Origin: CAYGAW01 sp964347945
GTDB taxonomy: Bacteria; Chloroflexota; Anaerolineae; UBA7937; B3-Chlor
Length of the DNA stretch: 40,415 bases
Assembly: GCA_964347945.1 (NCBI GenBank)
Contig: CAYGAW010000038.1
Location: 1-40,415 of the forward strand
Direction of reading: 5' to 3'
Positions 8,331-16,420 of this stretch are shown here, one piece after another. The position numbers and the translations under genes are program-made. The notes below the pieces were generated by a model. The model did no database searches, was not told the origin of the DNA, and worked only from the letters and a program-made list of their open reading frames with translations. Position 1 is the first letter of the stretch. Every line of letters begins with the position of its first letter.

Positions 8331-9806
8331 TCAGGGGATGCTGTTAGAATATATCCAGGCAGCTGTGTGCAGCGCCGAGGCCCCGATGAGCAAACGCACG
8401 GCCCGAGCCAACTGGCGCCGGTCTCCCGCCTGTCGGACCAAGAGATAGGCGGCCAGAGACGTGTACACGAACGCCGAAGGCGCAAAAAGATCCCAATCCC
8501 TCCGACCGCCGTAATCGGGATTCCAGACGAAGGTCAGGAGCAAGTAGACCACGCTGGCGATGCTCAGGAAAGTAGTGACCTCCCGATAGCTATTCATCCT
8601 CTGCCACGCGGGCGAGGACCCGTCATCTCCCTTTGGGCGCCGAGAAAGTCTTCCCCCGGCTGCAGTCACAAGAGCCAAGAGTAGGAGCAACAGCCCGAAG
8701 GGAGAAATGAGGAAGTGCTCATTGGCCCAGTCCGCCAGGTGGTCTAAGGAGAACATCGTGTAGTGCTGGTACCTGGTCGTGGTCTGGAAGAGGGGTACGA
8801 AAGGGATCGCATCAGCACCGCCCGGTCGATCGCTTACGAGCATGGCTGCGGGGCCGTGACCAGCGGCCGTCATAAACGCAGCCAGCATGATGAAGACCAG
8901 GATGGGAGGCAAGGCAAGCTTCGCCCACTCACGTACCCTCCAGGCTCCCTCGAGCGGTCTCCCGTTCCCTGTTGCCGTGCGAGTCGTCACCTTCCACGCC
9001 ACGTATCCCATCGCCGGCCACAATACGACGGTCGAGGGATGGAAGGCATTGGTGATGGCAAGCGCCAGTGACGGCCAGATCAGGCCTGTCTCCCCCCGTA
9101 GACAACGCACCCCGAGGTAGAGGGTGACAATGAGGCCCAGGGACATGATGGTGTAGTTCTCTACGTATCCAAAGAAGAGTTGCATCGCCCCAGCTGTGAC
9201 CACCAGCCCGAATATGGTCGCCTTCTCCAGTCTGTCCCGCCCCATAAGGTCGGCCAGGAGGAACAGTACAAACACGAAGCCAATGCCCGACAGGACGCTC
9301 GAGATAGCGTACAGGGTATCAACACCGACGCCCGGAGAGGGGTTGAGCAGCAGCCACAGTTGGGCGTGGGTGAAAAGGGTCAGCGGCGATTGCCAGTTGT
9401 AGATGGTCCAGATGGGGCGATCGGGACCCGCGTACGACAGGGCCCTCACCAGGAAGCGAGCGTCGCCCCAACGAAGGTGGCGAATCCGAAAGAGCCAAAA
9501 GAGGACTCCCGAGGCAAGGGCAACAATCGCAAACCAGCGAAGCCTGTCCGCCTTTGCGGGCAGGGCTTCCCACAAGCGGTGAGCCCCGCGGCCCACAGTA
9601 TCATTGACGGGCGGCAAAGCAAGCGAGGCGACCAGCAAGGCCCCAAACCACCCCAGAGCCGCCGGCAGCGACGTGTAAGGCCAAACGCTCCACGCGGCTT
9701 CCTCCGGCAGATAGCCAGCGACCAGGTGAAGAGCGATCGCTGCCAATGCAGCAACACCGATGATCCAACCTGTGCGCCACATCAGCGATCTCCGAATCAG
9801 AGCCAT
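8331..9806 (-). CDS. Polytopic membrane protein, GT-C glycosyltransferase-like
   Basis: This 491-residue protein has about 11-12 hydrophobic segments spread over its whole length, so it is an inner-membrane protein. After the third segment there is a soluble loop with RHLRWGDARFLVRALSY. An acidic residue in that position is common in GT-C polyprenyl-phosphate-sugar transferases (ArnT/PMT type), which suggests but does not prove that activity. The segments VFVLFLLADL and FGYVENYTIMSLGL resemble bacterial uncharacterised GT-C members. It lies 146 bases downstream of the FBP aldolase/phosphatase gene on the same strand. No substrate can be assigned. Confidence 0.6.
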   Translation of the reverse strand: MALIRRSLMWRTGWIIGVAALAAIALHLVAGYLPEEAAWSVWPYTSLPAALGWFGALLVASLALPPVNDTVGRGAHRLWEALPAKADRLRWFAIVALASGVLFWLFRIRHLRWGDARFLVRALSYAGPDRPIWTIYNWQSPLTLFTHAQLWLLLNPSPGVGVDTLYAISSVLSGIGFVFVLFLLADLMGRDRLEKATIFGLVVTAGAMQLFFGYVENYTIMSLGLIVTLYLGVRCLRGETGLIWPSLALAITNAFHPSTVVLWPAMGYVAWKVTTRTATGNGRPLEGAWRVREWAKLALPPILVFIMLAAFMTAAGHGPAAMLVSDRPGGADAIPFVPLFQTTTRYQHYTMFSLDHLADWANEHFLISPFGLLLLLLALVTAAGGRLSRRPKGDDGSSPAWQRMNSYREVTTFLSIASVVYLLLTFVWNPDYGGRRDWDLFAPSAFVYTSLAAYLLVRQAGDRRQLARAVRLLIGASALHTAAWIYSNSIP

Positions 9807-9952
9807 TCAGCCTGTGGATCTCTCTGGTCTAGACGAGTGAGGAGGGTCACCCCGCCAGGGCGAGCCTCATCGAAGTGGGCGCAATCACGGCCCCAGCTCA
9901 ACACCGCCCTTTTACAGGCCAGTACCTTGCAGGCGCGTCGATCGGACTACTG

Positions 9953-11059
9953 TCAATCTTCCAGAGCTTCGAATCGTCCCTCCAGCTTCTTCGCCACCTC
10001 AGGCATGGTGGTGTATTCCATCTCCTCCAGAGGCAGCCGATGAGGCTCGAAAGGCCCGTGCCGCCGCAGGTACTCTCCGGCCAGGTTAGCCTGTCGGCGA
10101 GCCTCGTCGAAGCTGGGATCGTCGAACATATCCCTCGGGCCCACCAGAGCGCCGTTGCACAACTGGAACCCCAGGCAAACGACCCGCGGCGGGCCGTCGA
10201 AGCGGCTGGGGTTGCTCTGAGGGACGGACACGGGCATGAGGGGACCATGGTGGGAACCGCGCATCCAGCCCTCCACCATGTGGGGGAAGGAAAAGGGCTC
10301 CAAGATTTCCCCAACGGCCGGGAAAGCCCCCTGGGAGCGCACGACGAGCACGGGGTCATCCTTGCCCACGTACCGTCCGGCAATGAGGCTGAGACGCTGG
10401 GTGGAGGAAACAGCGCCGATTTCTGCCGTTCGTCGATGATAGACCGCCCTGATCATGTACCGCGCTGGCGCTCCCACGAAGACCAGCATATCGTAGAGTT
10501 CGTCCGGGCAGTCGAAGTAAATCCGCCTACTCTCCAGCACATCGTGAACCTCGAACCGGAAGCCTTCGTGCATCGTGGGAGAGATCACCAATCCAATGGT
10601 GGTGAATGGATCGGCGAACATCTTGACCAGAGGCATGTTCCACGCTCCGGCAGAGGTCTTATCGGCCATGAAGATAAGGATCGGTTCGGACGGCCGTTCC
10701 TCGAACTCCATCTCCGCCACGCCGGGGCCCATGCCCTTCACATTGCCAGAAAAGGCATCGCTGAGCAGATCCTGTCCGGCGCCGTATAGCTTCATACTCT
10801 TGGCAACATCCGTAGCTGCGGAGAGAGCATTCCAGCCCAACTCATGGATCTCCGGATTGTCTTCGCCTTTGCGGTGGGTCATGATCAACTCCAGGTCATC
10901 TCCAACCCGCGTGACGTGGAAGTCAACCAAGAGCCGTCGTCGCTTCGCGTCCTCCAGCGTCTCCTCTGCCTCCTCCATCAAGGCCGGATGTATGCAGGAG
11001 TGGCCTACGTATCCGCCTACATCGGCCTTGATGACGCTAAAGGTAATCTTCTCCGACAT
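9953..11059 (-). CDS. fbp: Fructose-1,6-bisphosphate aldolase/phosphatase (type V, archaeal style)
   Basis: This bifunctional gluconeogenic enzyme condenses triose phosphates to fructose-1,6-bisphosphate and dephosphorylates it in one active site. The 368-residue sequence begins with the family hallmark VIKADVGGYVGH and has SCIHPALM at 21-28, MADKTSAGAWNMPL at 131-144, and Y230-V-G-K233 followed by DDP. In the characterised archaeal enzyme a Tyr/Lys pair with this spacing provides the Schiff-base lysine and switch tyrosine (Tyr229/Lys232); here the numbering is shifted by one. Metal-binding Asp residues such as those in the N-terminal KADVGG are present. The ATG has a GAAAGGAG ribosome-binding site. 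It fits with PPDK, encoded about 13 kb away, in making hexose from pyruvate. The family is mainly archaeal with deep-branching bacteria. Confidence 0.93.
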   Translation of the reverse strand: MSEKITFSVIKADVGGYVGHSCIHPALMEEAEETLEDAKRRRLLVDFHVTRVGDDLELIMTHRKGEDNPEIHELGWNALSAATDVAKSMKLYGAGQDLLSDAFSGNVKGMGPGVAEMEFEERPSEPILIFMADKTSAGAWNMPLVKMFADPFTTIGLVISPTMHEGFRFEVHDVLESRRIYFDCPDELYDMLVFVGAPARYMIRAVYHRRTAEIGAVSSTQRLSLIAGRYVGKDDPVLVVRSQGAFPAVGEILEPFSFPHMVEGWMRGSHHGPLMPVSVPQSNPSRFDGPPRVVCLGFQLCNGALVGPRDMFDDPSFDEARRQANLAGEYLRRHGPFEPHRLPLEEMEYTTMPEVAKKLEGRFEALED

Positions 11060-11096
11060 TCTCGCTCCTTTCTTCCATAGTCGAGGGAACTAGAAG

Positions 11097-11116
11097 GGGA
11101 GGGCCTCGGCCCTCCC
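11097..11116 (-). terminator. Weak terminator-like hairpin after the cNMP-domain gene
   Basis: A GC-only inverted repeat, GGGAGGGCC and GGCCCTCCC around two bases, lies between the end of the 11143-13797 gene and the start of fbp. On the minus strand it is followed only by CTTCTAGTT, not a U-run. It may slow or partly stop transcription between the two genes. Confidence 0.35.
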
Positions 11117-11142
11117 TTGCTTGAAGAGGTGTGGGAGCGTTG

Positions 11143-13797
11143 CTAGCTCCCCGTCCGCACCATCTGGAAAACTATGTCCAGATGGTCATGCGGCGTTCCC
11201 GCCAGCATGCCAAAGTTGCTCGCCACGTCTGACGGGTCTTCACATACCACTCGGATAGTGTGGGGACCTCCCACCTCGCGATCATAGATATACGAGCCAG
11301 GGCCCAAGGGGAACCCGACCCTGCCCTCATCGTTGGTCGCCTGCTCCACTTCGCCGCCGGGCCAGTCAAAACGCAGCATCATGTTGGGAACAGGCTCGCC
11401 ATTCTCGTCTAGAACCGTGACGTCGATATTGGACGGACCAGATCTCTCCCTCAGTTCAACGACACGGTAGCAAGCACCTCCCTTGGCCTCAGCGAACTGA
11501 ATCCAGGCACCATAGTAGTGTTGAGCCCACGCCAAATCACGGACCAGGCCGTATCTGTCATACACCTCCACCTCCGGCGCCGTCGCTCTCAACGCTCCCA
11601 TCAAGTTCTCAGCCGCCTCCATAGGAGACGGAGTGGGAGTCGGTGCCGGCTGCGTGGGAGCCGGCGGCACTGCCGTCGCCGTGAAGGTAGGAGGCACTGG
11701 TGTCGGTGTCTCCGTCGGCACAAGGGCCAGATTCACGGCAGGCTCACCACCTCCCTCCTCCGTAGGTGCTGCAGGGATAGGCGTCTCGGTGGGCGCGGGC
11801 GTGTCCGTCGATTCCACCCTCTCCACCGGCTCTGCCCCCGGCACCTCCACTGCAGGTGTCTCCGTCGGCACAGGCGTCTCGAAGACCGCCATCAGATCAT
11901 TCTTCTCTAGAGGCACCGAGGAGATCACGGTCGCAGGCAAAGTTATGCCACAGAGCCAGAGGATGAGAAAACCAACCACCGCCAGGCGGAGCTTGACCTT
12001 GGCGCTCCTAGTTGCCAGCCACGTTCCGATGCCCTGTAGGCTGCTGGCCAGATCCGCCACCAGCTCTGGCAGCCTTGCCGGTTCCCTCTTCGGCCTGGCC
12101 ACCGGCGCTGCCGGGACGGCCTTCGCGGGCTTGGCAGGCACTGCCTCGGCAACTGACATGGCTTCAATGCGCTCGCTGAGGGCCTTGCTGATGGCCAACG
12201 CGAACCGAGGATACTTCAGGGTCAGCGCATCGAAATCAGCCTTCTCCAGCGCCCACAGTTGAAGATCCGTGACAGCGCGGGCGGTGGCTGGGCGGGGCTT
12301 ACCGGTGAGCAGGGCCGTCTCACCCACCGTTTCGCCAGCCCCCAGCAGGACTAAGGAAGCCCGTCCTTCCGCGCTCCGCCCCCGCAGCTCGACTTGACCC
12401 GATTCCACGAAGTACATCGTCTCGCCGGCCTCTCCCTGGGAGAACAGGATGTCGCCGGCCGGTGGATCCAGCGGTCGCAGCCGCTGGGTCACGTCCGCCA
12501 ACTCAGAACCCGTGAGTTCAGCCAGCACGGGTATCTCACGCATCCTGGCGGGAGTGGCGCGCGGACGAGTCTCTTGGAAGCCAGCAGTCAACCGTTCGCT
12601 GAGGATCTTGCCCAAGGCGACGCTGACCGAGGGATGGTCCACCATGAGGACGTCGTAGTCGTTCTTGTACAGGACCCAGAGGTTGGTGTCGGTCATGGCT
12701 TGTGCCTTCACCGAACGGGTCTTGCCCGTCAGGAGAGCCATCTCACCGAAAAAATCGCCAGCCTCCAGCCAGGCCACGGTAGATTCGCCAGCCGCGGTCT
12801 CTGCGGCCAGCTTCACCTCTCCCATCTCGATGATGTACAAGCTATCACCTGGGTCACCCTCGGAAAAGACCAACTCCCCCTGAGGATAGTGTTGCAGAAC
12901 CAGTCGCCGCCCAACACTCGATATGACATCAGGTGGCAGATCAGTGAAGAGCGGGATGGTCTCCAGCCGCTGCTCGGCCATAGCCCGGTCCTCGGGGCTC
13001 AGATGCTCGCTCAGCGCTCGCGACAAAGCCTGCCGCACCATGGGGTGCTCGGACACCAGTTCCTCGAAGTCGGCGCGCGACAGAGCCCACAGCACAACCT
13101 CGCTGGCTGCCCTGTAGGTTGCAGCATGGGGCTTGTTCGCCAGCAAGGCCATCTCGCCCAGGAGATCACCCTCGGTCAAAGGCAGAGGGACCTCGTCGCT
13201 CTCTGCCGCGAGAATCACCTCTACCTCTCCCGCCTCGATGATGTACATCGCCTCGCCGGGTTCCCCAAGCCAGCAGATGCTGTCGCCCCTCTCGTACGTC
13301 TTCACCTGCAGCTTCTCCGCCAGGCCCAGCAGACTCTCCATGGACAGCTGGGTGAAGAAGGCGATTTCCGGTAGGCGATATTCCGCCAGATACTGCGTCA
13401 CCTGAACCACCTTGGAGCCCAAGGCGGCGCTTAACTTGAGCCCTATCGATGGTTCCTTGGTTATTACTGCCTGCAGCTCAGACTTGCCCAGACACAGGAG
13501 TTCAACCTTCGACGCCGCCTCAGAGGTAGTAGAGTACGGTCTGTCGAGCAGCAAGTCCACCTCTCCCAAGATGGCCCCTGTACCCAGATTGGCCAGAATC
13601 ACCTTTCTGCCGGCTTGCTCTGAGAGGATACGCACCCAGCCAGATTTGACGAAGTACATCGCCTCGCTCGGTGCATTCTCCACAGTGATGCGTTCCCCCT
13701 TTTGGAAGGTCTCGGACCGCATCACGGCGGAAACGCTACGCCTCTCTTGCTTCGTTAGGGCGGAAAAGAGAGGCGATTCGAGGTGCCACTTGTCCAT
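11143..13797 (-). CDS. Membrane protein with four tandem cyclic-nucleotide-binding domains, Thr/Pro stalk and Ig-like end
   Basis: This 884-residue protein contains four CRP-type beta-barrel domains at about 10-135, 145-265, 280-402 and 420-545. Each has a G-D/E-x-(6)-Y-x-(I/F)-x-x-G turn and a phosphate-binding cassette starting GE: GEVDLLLDRPY, GEMALLANKPH, GEMALLTGKTR and GETALLTGKPR. Only the third and fourth cassettes keep the Arg that usually contacts the cyclic phosphate. An Ala/Pro-rich linker follows, then one transmembrane helix (604-624), a Thr/Pro/Glu stalk (about 640-726), and a C-terminal domain (about 735-884) resembling carboxypeptidase-regulatory/Ig-like folds (VTVLDENGEPVPNMML). 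No helix-turn-helix or kinase domain is present. With a cytosolic N-terminus, cyclic-nucleotide state could be signalled to the outside. The ATG has an AAAGGGAG site. Its function is unknown. Confidence 0.85.
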   Translation of the reverse strand: MDKWHLESPLFSALTKQERRSVSAVMRSETFQKGERITVENAPSEAMYFVKSGWVRILSEQAGRKVILANLGTGAILGEVDLLLDRPYSTTSEAASKVELLCLGKSELQAVITKEPSIGLKLSAALGSKVVQVTQYLAEYRLPEIAFFTQLSMESLLGLAEKLQVKTYERGDSICWLGEPGEAMYIIEAGEVEVILAAESDEVPLPLTEGDLLGEMALLANKPHAATYRAASEVVLWALSRADFEELVSEHPMVRQALSRALSEHLSPEDRAMAEQRLETIPLFTDLPPDVISSVGRRLVLQHYPQGELVFSEGDPGDSLYIIEMGEVKLAAETAAGESTVAWLEAGDFFGEMALLTGKTRSVKAQAMTDTNLWVLYKNDYDVLMVDHPSVSVALGKILSERLTAGFQETRPRATPARMREIPVLAELTGSELADVTQRLRPLDPPAGDILFSQGEAGETMYFVESGQVELRGRSAEGRASLVLLGAGETVGETALLTGKPRPATARAVTDLQLWALEKADFDALTLKYPRFALAISKALSERIEAMSVAEAVPAKPAKAVPAAPVARPKREPARLPELVADLASSLQGIGTWLATRSAKVKLRLAVVGFLILWLCGITLPATVISSVPLEKNDLMAVFETPVPTETPAVEVPGAEPVERVESTDTPAPTETPIPAAPTEEGGGEPAVNLALVPTETPTPVPPTFTATAVPPAPTQPAPTPTPSPMEAAENLMGALRATAPEVEVYDRYGLVRDLAWAQHYYGAWIQFAEAKGGACYRVVELRERSGPSNIDVTVLDENGEPVPNMMLRFDWPGGEVEQATNDEGRVGFPLGPGSYIYDREVGGPHTIRVVCEDPSDVASNFGMLAGTPHDHLDIVFQMVRTGS

Positions 13798-13862
13798 ATT
13801 ATCTCCCTTTCAGCTCAGAATGTTGGCCGTGGAAAAGACCTGCGCCTGGCACAACGAACCAC

Positions 13863-13890
13863 ATTATACCATCACTTCCGCAGATGTCAA
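13863..13890 (-). promoter_or_regulatory. Consensus promoter for the four-domain cNMP-binding protein
   Basis: On the minus strand TTGACA (13890-13885) is followed after 16 bases by TATAAT (13868-13863), 66 bases before the ATG. Both hexamers are perfect, which predicts strong constitutive expression unless it is repressed. Confidence 0.8.
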
Positions 13891-14150
13891 GTACAGCGCC
13901 TATTGCAGGAGACGCGCGGGATTCACCCGCTCGTTGTCAGTGCCCTCGAATGATCAACATGCCTCACCGGGTGTGTCAAGCCGGTATACAACGGGAAAGT
14001 GGGGTAAGTCACGCCTACGCGATGCCGCCCACAGCGCACCCGCCTAGCGCACGATTGGGAGGTGCCGCAAAGAGAAACCAGAGTCTGAACTGGGCCCTCC
14101 GCGAAAACGAGGCCATATCCCTCAACATCTCGCGCAACAGCACCACTGTA

Positions 14151-14179
14151 TTGATGTCCCACCTCACAACTGATATAAT
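14151..14179 (+). promoter_or_regulatory. Promoter with extended -10 for the HD-domain gene
   Basis: TTGATG (14151-14156), a 17-base spacer and TATAAT (14174-14179). The -10 box is preceded by TGA, giving the extended TGn-TATAAT form. It is about 136 bases before the start codon at 14315, so the 5' leader is fairly long. Confidence 0.7.
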
Positions 14180-14314
14180 CATAAAGGCCTCCATTTCGGT
14201 TGGTGCACAGGAGCACGTAATCTCGGCTTGACTGGTCTGTCCTGCCCGCACGGTAGCTAGCCAGGGAACTGATACAAACGGGGGCGGAGTGAGAACGCTG
14301 AAAGGGAAAGACAG

Positions 14315-15088
14315 ATGAACTTCCGAATTCCGGTCCGCCAAAACGAGATACTACAGCAGGTGGTGGAGCGCGTCAATCAAGATCAGGAGCTCTTGCAGCT
14401 GTGGCGTTGTGTCAACATCAACTCCGTCGACCGCCTTCAGTTTACCGATCACGGTATCGTGCACATCAAGATCGTGGCTAACATGGCCCTTAAGCTGGTG
14501 AGGATGTTGGCCGACGCGGGTATCGAGATGAGTGTGGTCACCGACTACGGCCTCACCCAGGATGACGCGGAGGTAATCGTGGTGCTCGCGGCCTGCCTCC
14601 ACGACCTGGGCATCTCCGTCCATCGAGACAACCACGAGACCTATTCCATCTGCCTGGCGAATCCCAAGGCCAAGGAGTTGCTGAATGGACTGTACGACAT
14701 CCCCGAGCGCACGATCATGGTCTCGGAAATCCTCCACGCCATCAGTGCCCACCACTGGGACCAGAGTTGTCTGACCATCGAGGCAGGAACGGTGAAAGTG
14801 GCCGACGCACTGGATATGACGGAGGGGCGCTCGCGCATCCCCTTCGAGGCCGGCGCCACGAACATCCACACAGTGTCGGCTGCGGCTGTGGACAAGGTGA
14901 AACTCACGCCCGGGCAGGAGAAGCCAGTCCGCGTGGAGATCACCATGAGCAACTCCGCCGGCATCTTCCTGGTCGATGAACTACTGAAGCGCAAGCTGCG
15001 CAACTCCAGCATCGTACCGTACGTGGAGGTTGTGGCTCGCATCGAGGGCGAGGCGGAAAAGCGACTGATAGAGTTCTACGCCCTTTGA
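14315..15088 (+). CDS. HD-domain phosphohydrolase-like protein
   Basis: This 257-residue protein carries the HD metal-binding set: His46 in FTDHGIVH, His96-Asp97 in CLHDLG, His141/146/147 in LHAISAHHW, and Asp164 in VADALDMTEG. HD proteins are metal-dependent phosphohydrolases that often act on nucleotides or cyclic nucleotides; the substrate here cannot be read from the sequence. The C-terminal ~60 residues form a separate alpha/beta tail (VRVEITMSNSAGIFLVDELL). The ATG has a GAAAGGGAAAG ribosome-binding site and an upstream promoter with extended -10. It is divergent from the cyclic-nucleotide-binding protein. A functional link between the two, with this enzyme degrading the nucleotide, is possible but only inferred. 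Confidence 0.8.
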   Translation: MNFRIPVRQNEILQQVVERVNQDQELLQLWRCVNINSVDRLQFTDHGIVHIKIVANMALKLVRMLADAGIEMSVVTDYGLTQDDAEVIVVLAACLHDLGISVHRDNHETYSICLANPKAKELLNGLYDIPERTIMVSEILHAISAHHWDQSCLTIEAGTVKVADALDMTEGRSRIPFEAGATNIHTVSAAAVDKVKLTPGQEKPVRVEITMSNSAGIFLVDELLKRKLRNSSIVPYVEVVARIEGEAEKRLIEFYAL

Positions 15089-15146
15089 GTGGGCATATCG
15101 CCGACGAGGGAGACAGGGAAGTGAAGAGTTGGCATTTGTCCGAATA

Positions 15147-15175
15147 TTGTTGTAGAATTGTTATTTGAGCATAAT
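15147..15175 (+). promoter_or_regulatory. Candidate promoter upstream of the pyr leader terminator
   Basis: TTGTTG (15147-15152), a 17-base spacer and CATAAT (15170-15175) lie in the only AT-rich stretch between the HD gene and pyrB. If used, transcription would start near 15182 and meet the terminator after about 45 bases. Confidence 0.4.
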
Positions 15176-15224
15176 CATGTGCATACCGAGACAGCAGCAC
15201 AAAGCCCGAGCAACGCCTACTTGG

Positions 15225-15255
15225 AAAAGGACTCCCAACGGTGAGTCCTTTTTTT
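15225..15255 (+). terminator. Strong rho-independent terminator in the pyrB leader
   Basis: GGACTC (15229-15234) pairs with GAGTCC (15243-15248) across an eight-base loop. Upstream AAAA can extend the stem into the following run of seven T (15249-15255). It is either the end of the HD-gene transcript or an attenuator of the pyr operon; see the finding. Confidence 0.8.
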
Positions 15256-15387
15256 CTGCCCAGGCACCGACCAGAGACCCTTCACTCCGTAGCGCACTGC
15301 GGATTGAACCAACCCAAAGAGCGGATGACTCTCTGCTGAAGGATCGGACTCATTCTCGACATACCAGTATCAGGAGATTGGAGGATA

Positions 15388-16386
15388 ATGGCGGCGGAAG
15401 AGAGAACTTCACCGAATAACAACAGGAAGAAGGTGGGCCTGGCTCCAAACCTGGAGAACGGGTTCTACGGTAAGGACATCATCTCAGTTTCTCAGTTTAC
15501 CCGCGATAATCTGGAACATATCTTCGGTGTCGCGGAAGAGATGCGTGCCCTAGTGAAACGCGTGGGATCCACCGATCTCTTGAAAGGCACCGTACTCGCC
15601 TGTCTCTTCTACGAACCCAGCACCCGCACCAGCTCCTCCTTCATCGCTGCCATGTCTCGCTTGGGAGGAACCGTGATCCCCATCACCCAGGGGGTGCAGT
15701 TCTCCAGCGTCTCCAAGGGCGAATCGCTGCCGGATACCATCCGCACCCTCGAGTCCTATGCCGACGTGATCGTCATCCGCCACCCGGAGATAGGTTCGGC
15801 CCAAATAGCGGCCGACTACGCACGGAAGCCCGTCATCAACGGTGGAGACGGCATCGGTGAGCATCCCACGCAAGCCTTGTTGGACCTATTCACTATCAAG
15901 GAGGAATTGGGGCAGATAGACGGCCTCAACGTGGGAATGGTGGGAGACCTGAGGTTCGGGCGCACCGTCCATTCCCTGGCCAGACTCCTCTGCCTGTACG
16001 ACGTGCAGTTCAATTTCGTGTCGCCAGAGATCCTCCGCCTGCCCCTGGACGTGATGAATGAGATCAGGAAACACGAGCTGCCAGTAACGGAGACATACGA
16101 CGTGGCTGAGATCATCTCCAAGGTGGACGTGCTGTATATCACCCGTGTGCAGAAGGAGCGTTTCTCGGACCTCTCGCAGTACGAGGAAGTGAGGGACCTC
16201 TACGTCATTACGCCGGAACTAATGGAGAACGCCAAGGAGAAGATGATCATCATGCACCCGTTGCCCCGCGTGGGAGAGATCAGTTATGCCATCGATTCCG
16301 ATCCCAGGGCGGCCTACTTCCGACAGATGGAGAACGGGATGTACATCCGCATGGCGCTCCTGGCCGCAGTCTTGGGCAAGGCATAG
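15388..16386 (+). CDS. pyrB: Aspartate carbamoyltransferase catalytic chain
   Basis: PyrB joins carbamoyl phosphate and aspartate to N-carbamoyl-aspartate, the first committed step of pyrimidine synthesis. In this 332-residue protein the carbamoyl-phosphate loop is FYEPSTRTSSSF (STRT at 78-81), the Lys-loop is SKGES at 109-113, HPTQ is at 159-162, and the C-terminal HPLPRVGEI is present. An N-terminal extension of about 25 residues precedes the usual fold. The ATG has a GGAGG ribosome-binding site. A 34-base gap leads to pyrF-pyrE, so pyrB, pyrFE and pyrD form one operon. No pyrI regulatory chain is nearby. Confidence 0.96.
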   Translation: MAAEERTSPNNNRKKVGLAPNLENGFYGKDIISVSQFTRDNLEHIFGVAEEMRALVKRVGSTDLLKGTVLACLFYEPSTRTSSSFIAAMSRLGGTVIPITQGVQFSSVSKGESLPDTIRTLESYADVIVIRHPEIGSAQIAADYARKPVINGGDGIGEHPTQALLDLFTIKEELGQIDGLNVGMVGDLRFGRTVHSLARLLCLYDVQFNFVSPEILRLPLDVMNEIRKHELPVTETYDVAEIISKVDVLYITRVQKERFSDLSQYEEVRDLYVITPELMENAKEKMIIMHPLPRVGEISYAIDSDPRAAYFRQMENGMYIRMALLAAVLGKA

Positions 16387-16420
16387 GATCTCACTTGAAG
16401 AGCAGAGATCGACTGGGAAA

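Larger units (their letters stand above)
13798..14314. other. Divergent intergenic region with two promoters
   Basis: This 517-base gap separates the divergent cNMP-domain and HD-domain genes. It carries a consensus promoter on each strand (13863-13890 and 14151-14179). Between them, about 13891-14150, I see no credible coding sequence and no recognisable RNA. The short open frames there have no ribosome-binding site and no familiar motif. Confidence 0.6.
15089..15387 (+). other. pyrB leader region
   Basis: This 299-base gap upstream of pyrB contains a weak promoter candidate (15147-15175) and a strong intrinsic terminator (15225-15255). The remaining ~130 bases before pyrB hold no second clear promoter. 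I looked for the PyrR-binding anti-antiterminator consensus and did not find a convincing match. Confidence 0.55.

Noticed and set aside
12394..13374. Open frame of 326 codons opposite the cyclic-nucleotide-binding protein
   Set aside because: High-GC shadow frame; the minus-strand product has clear repeated domains.
13891..14150. Possible small gene or small RNA between the divergent promoters
   Set aside because: No terminator, no conserved RNA motif and no supported start codon.
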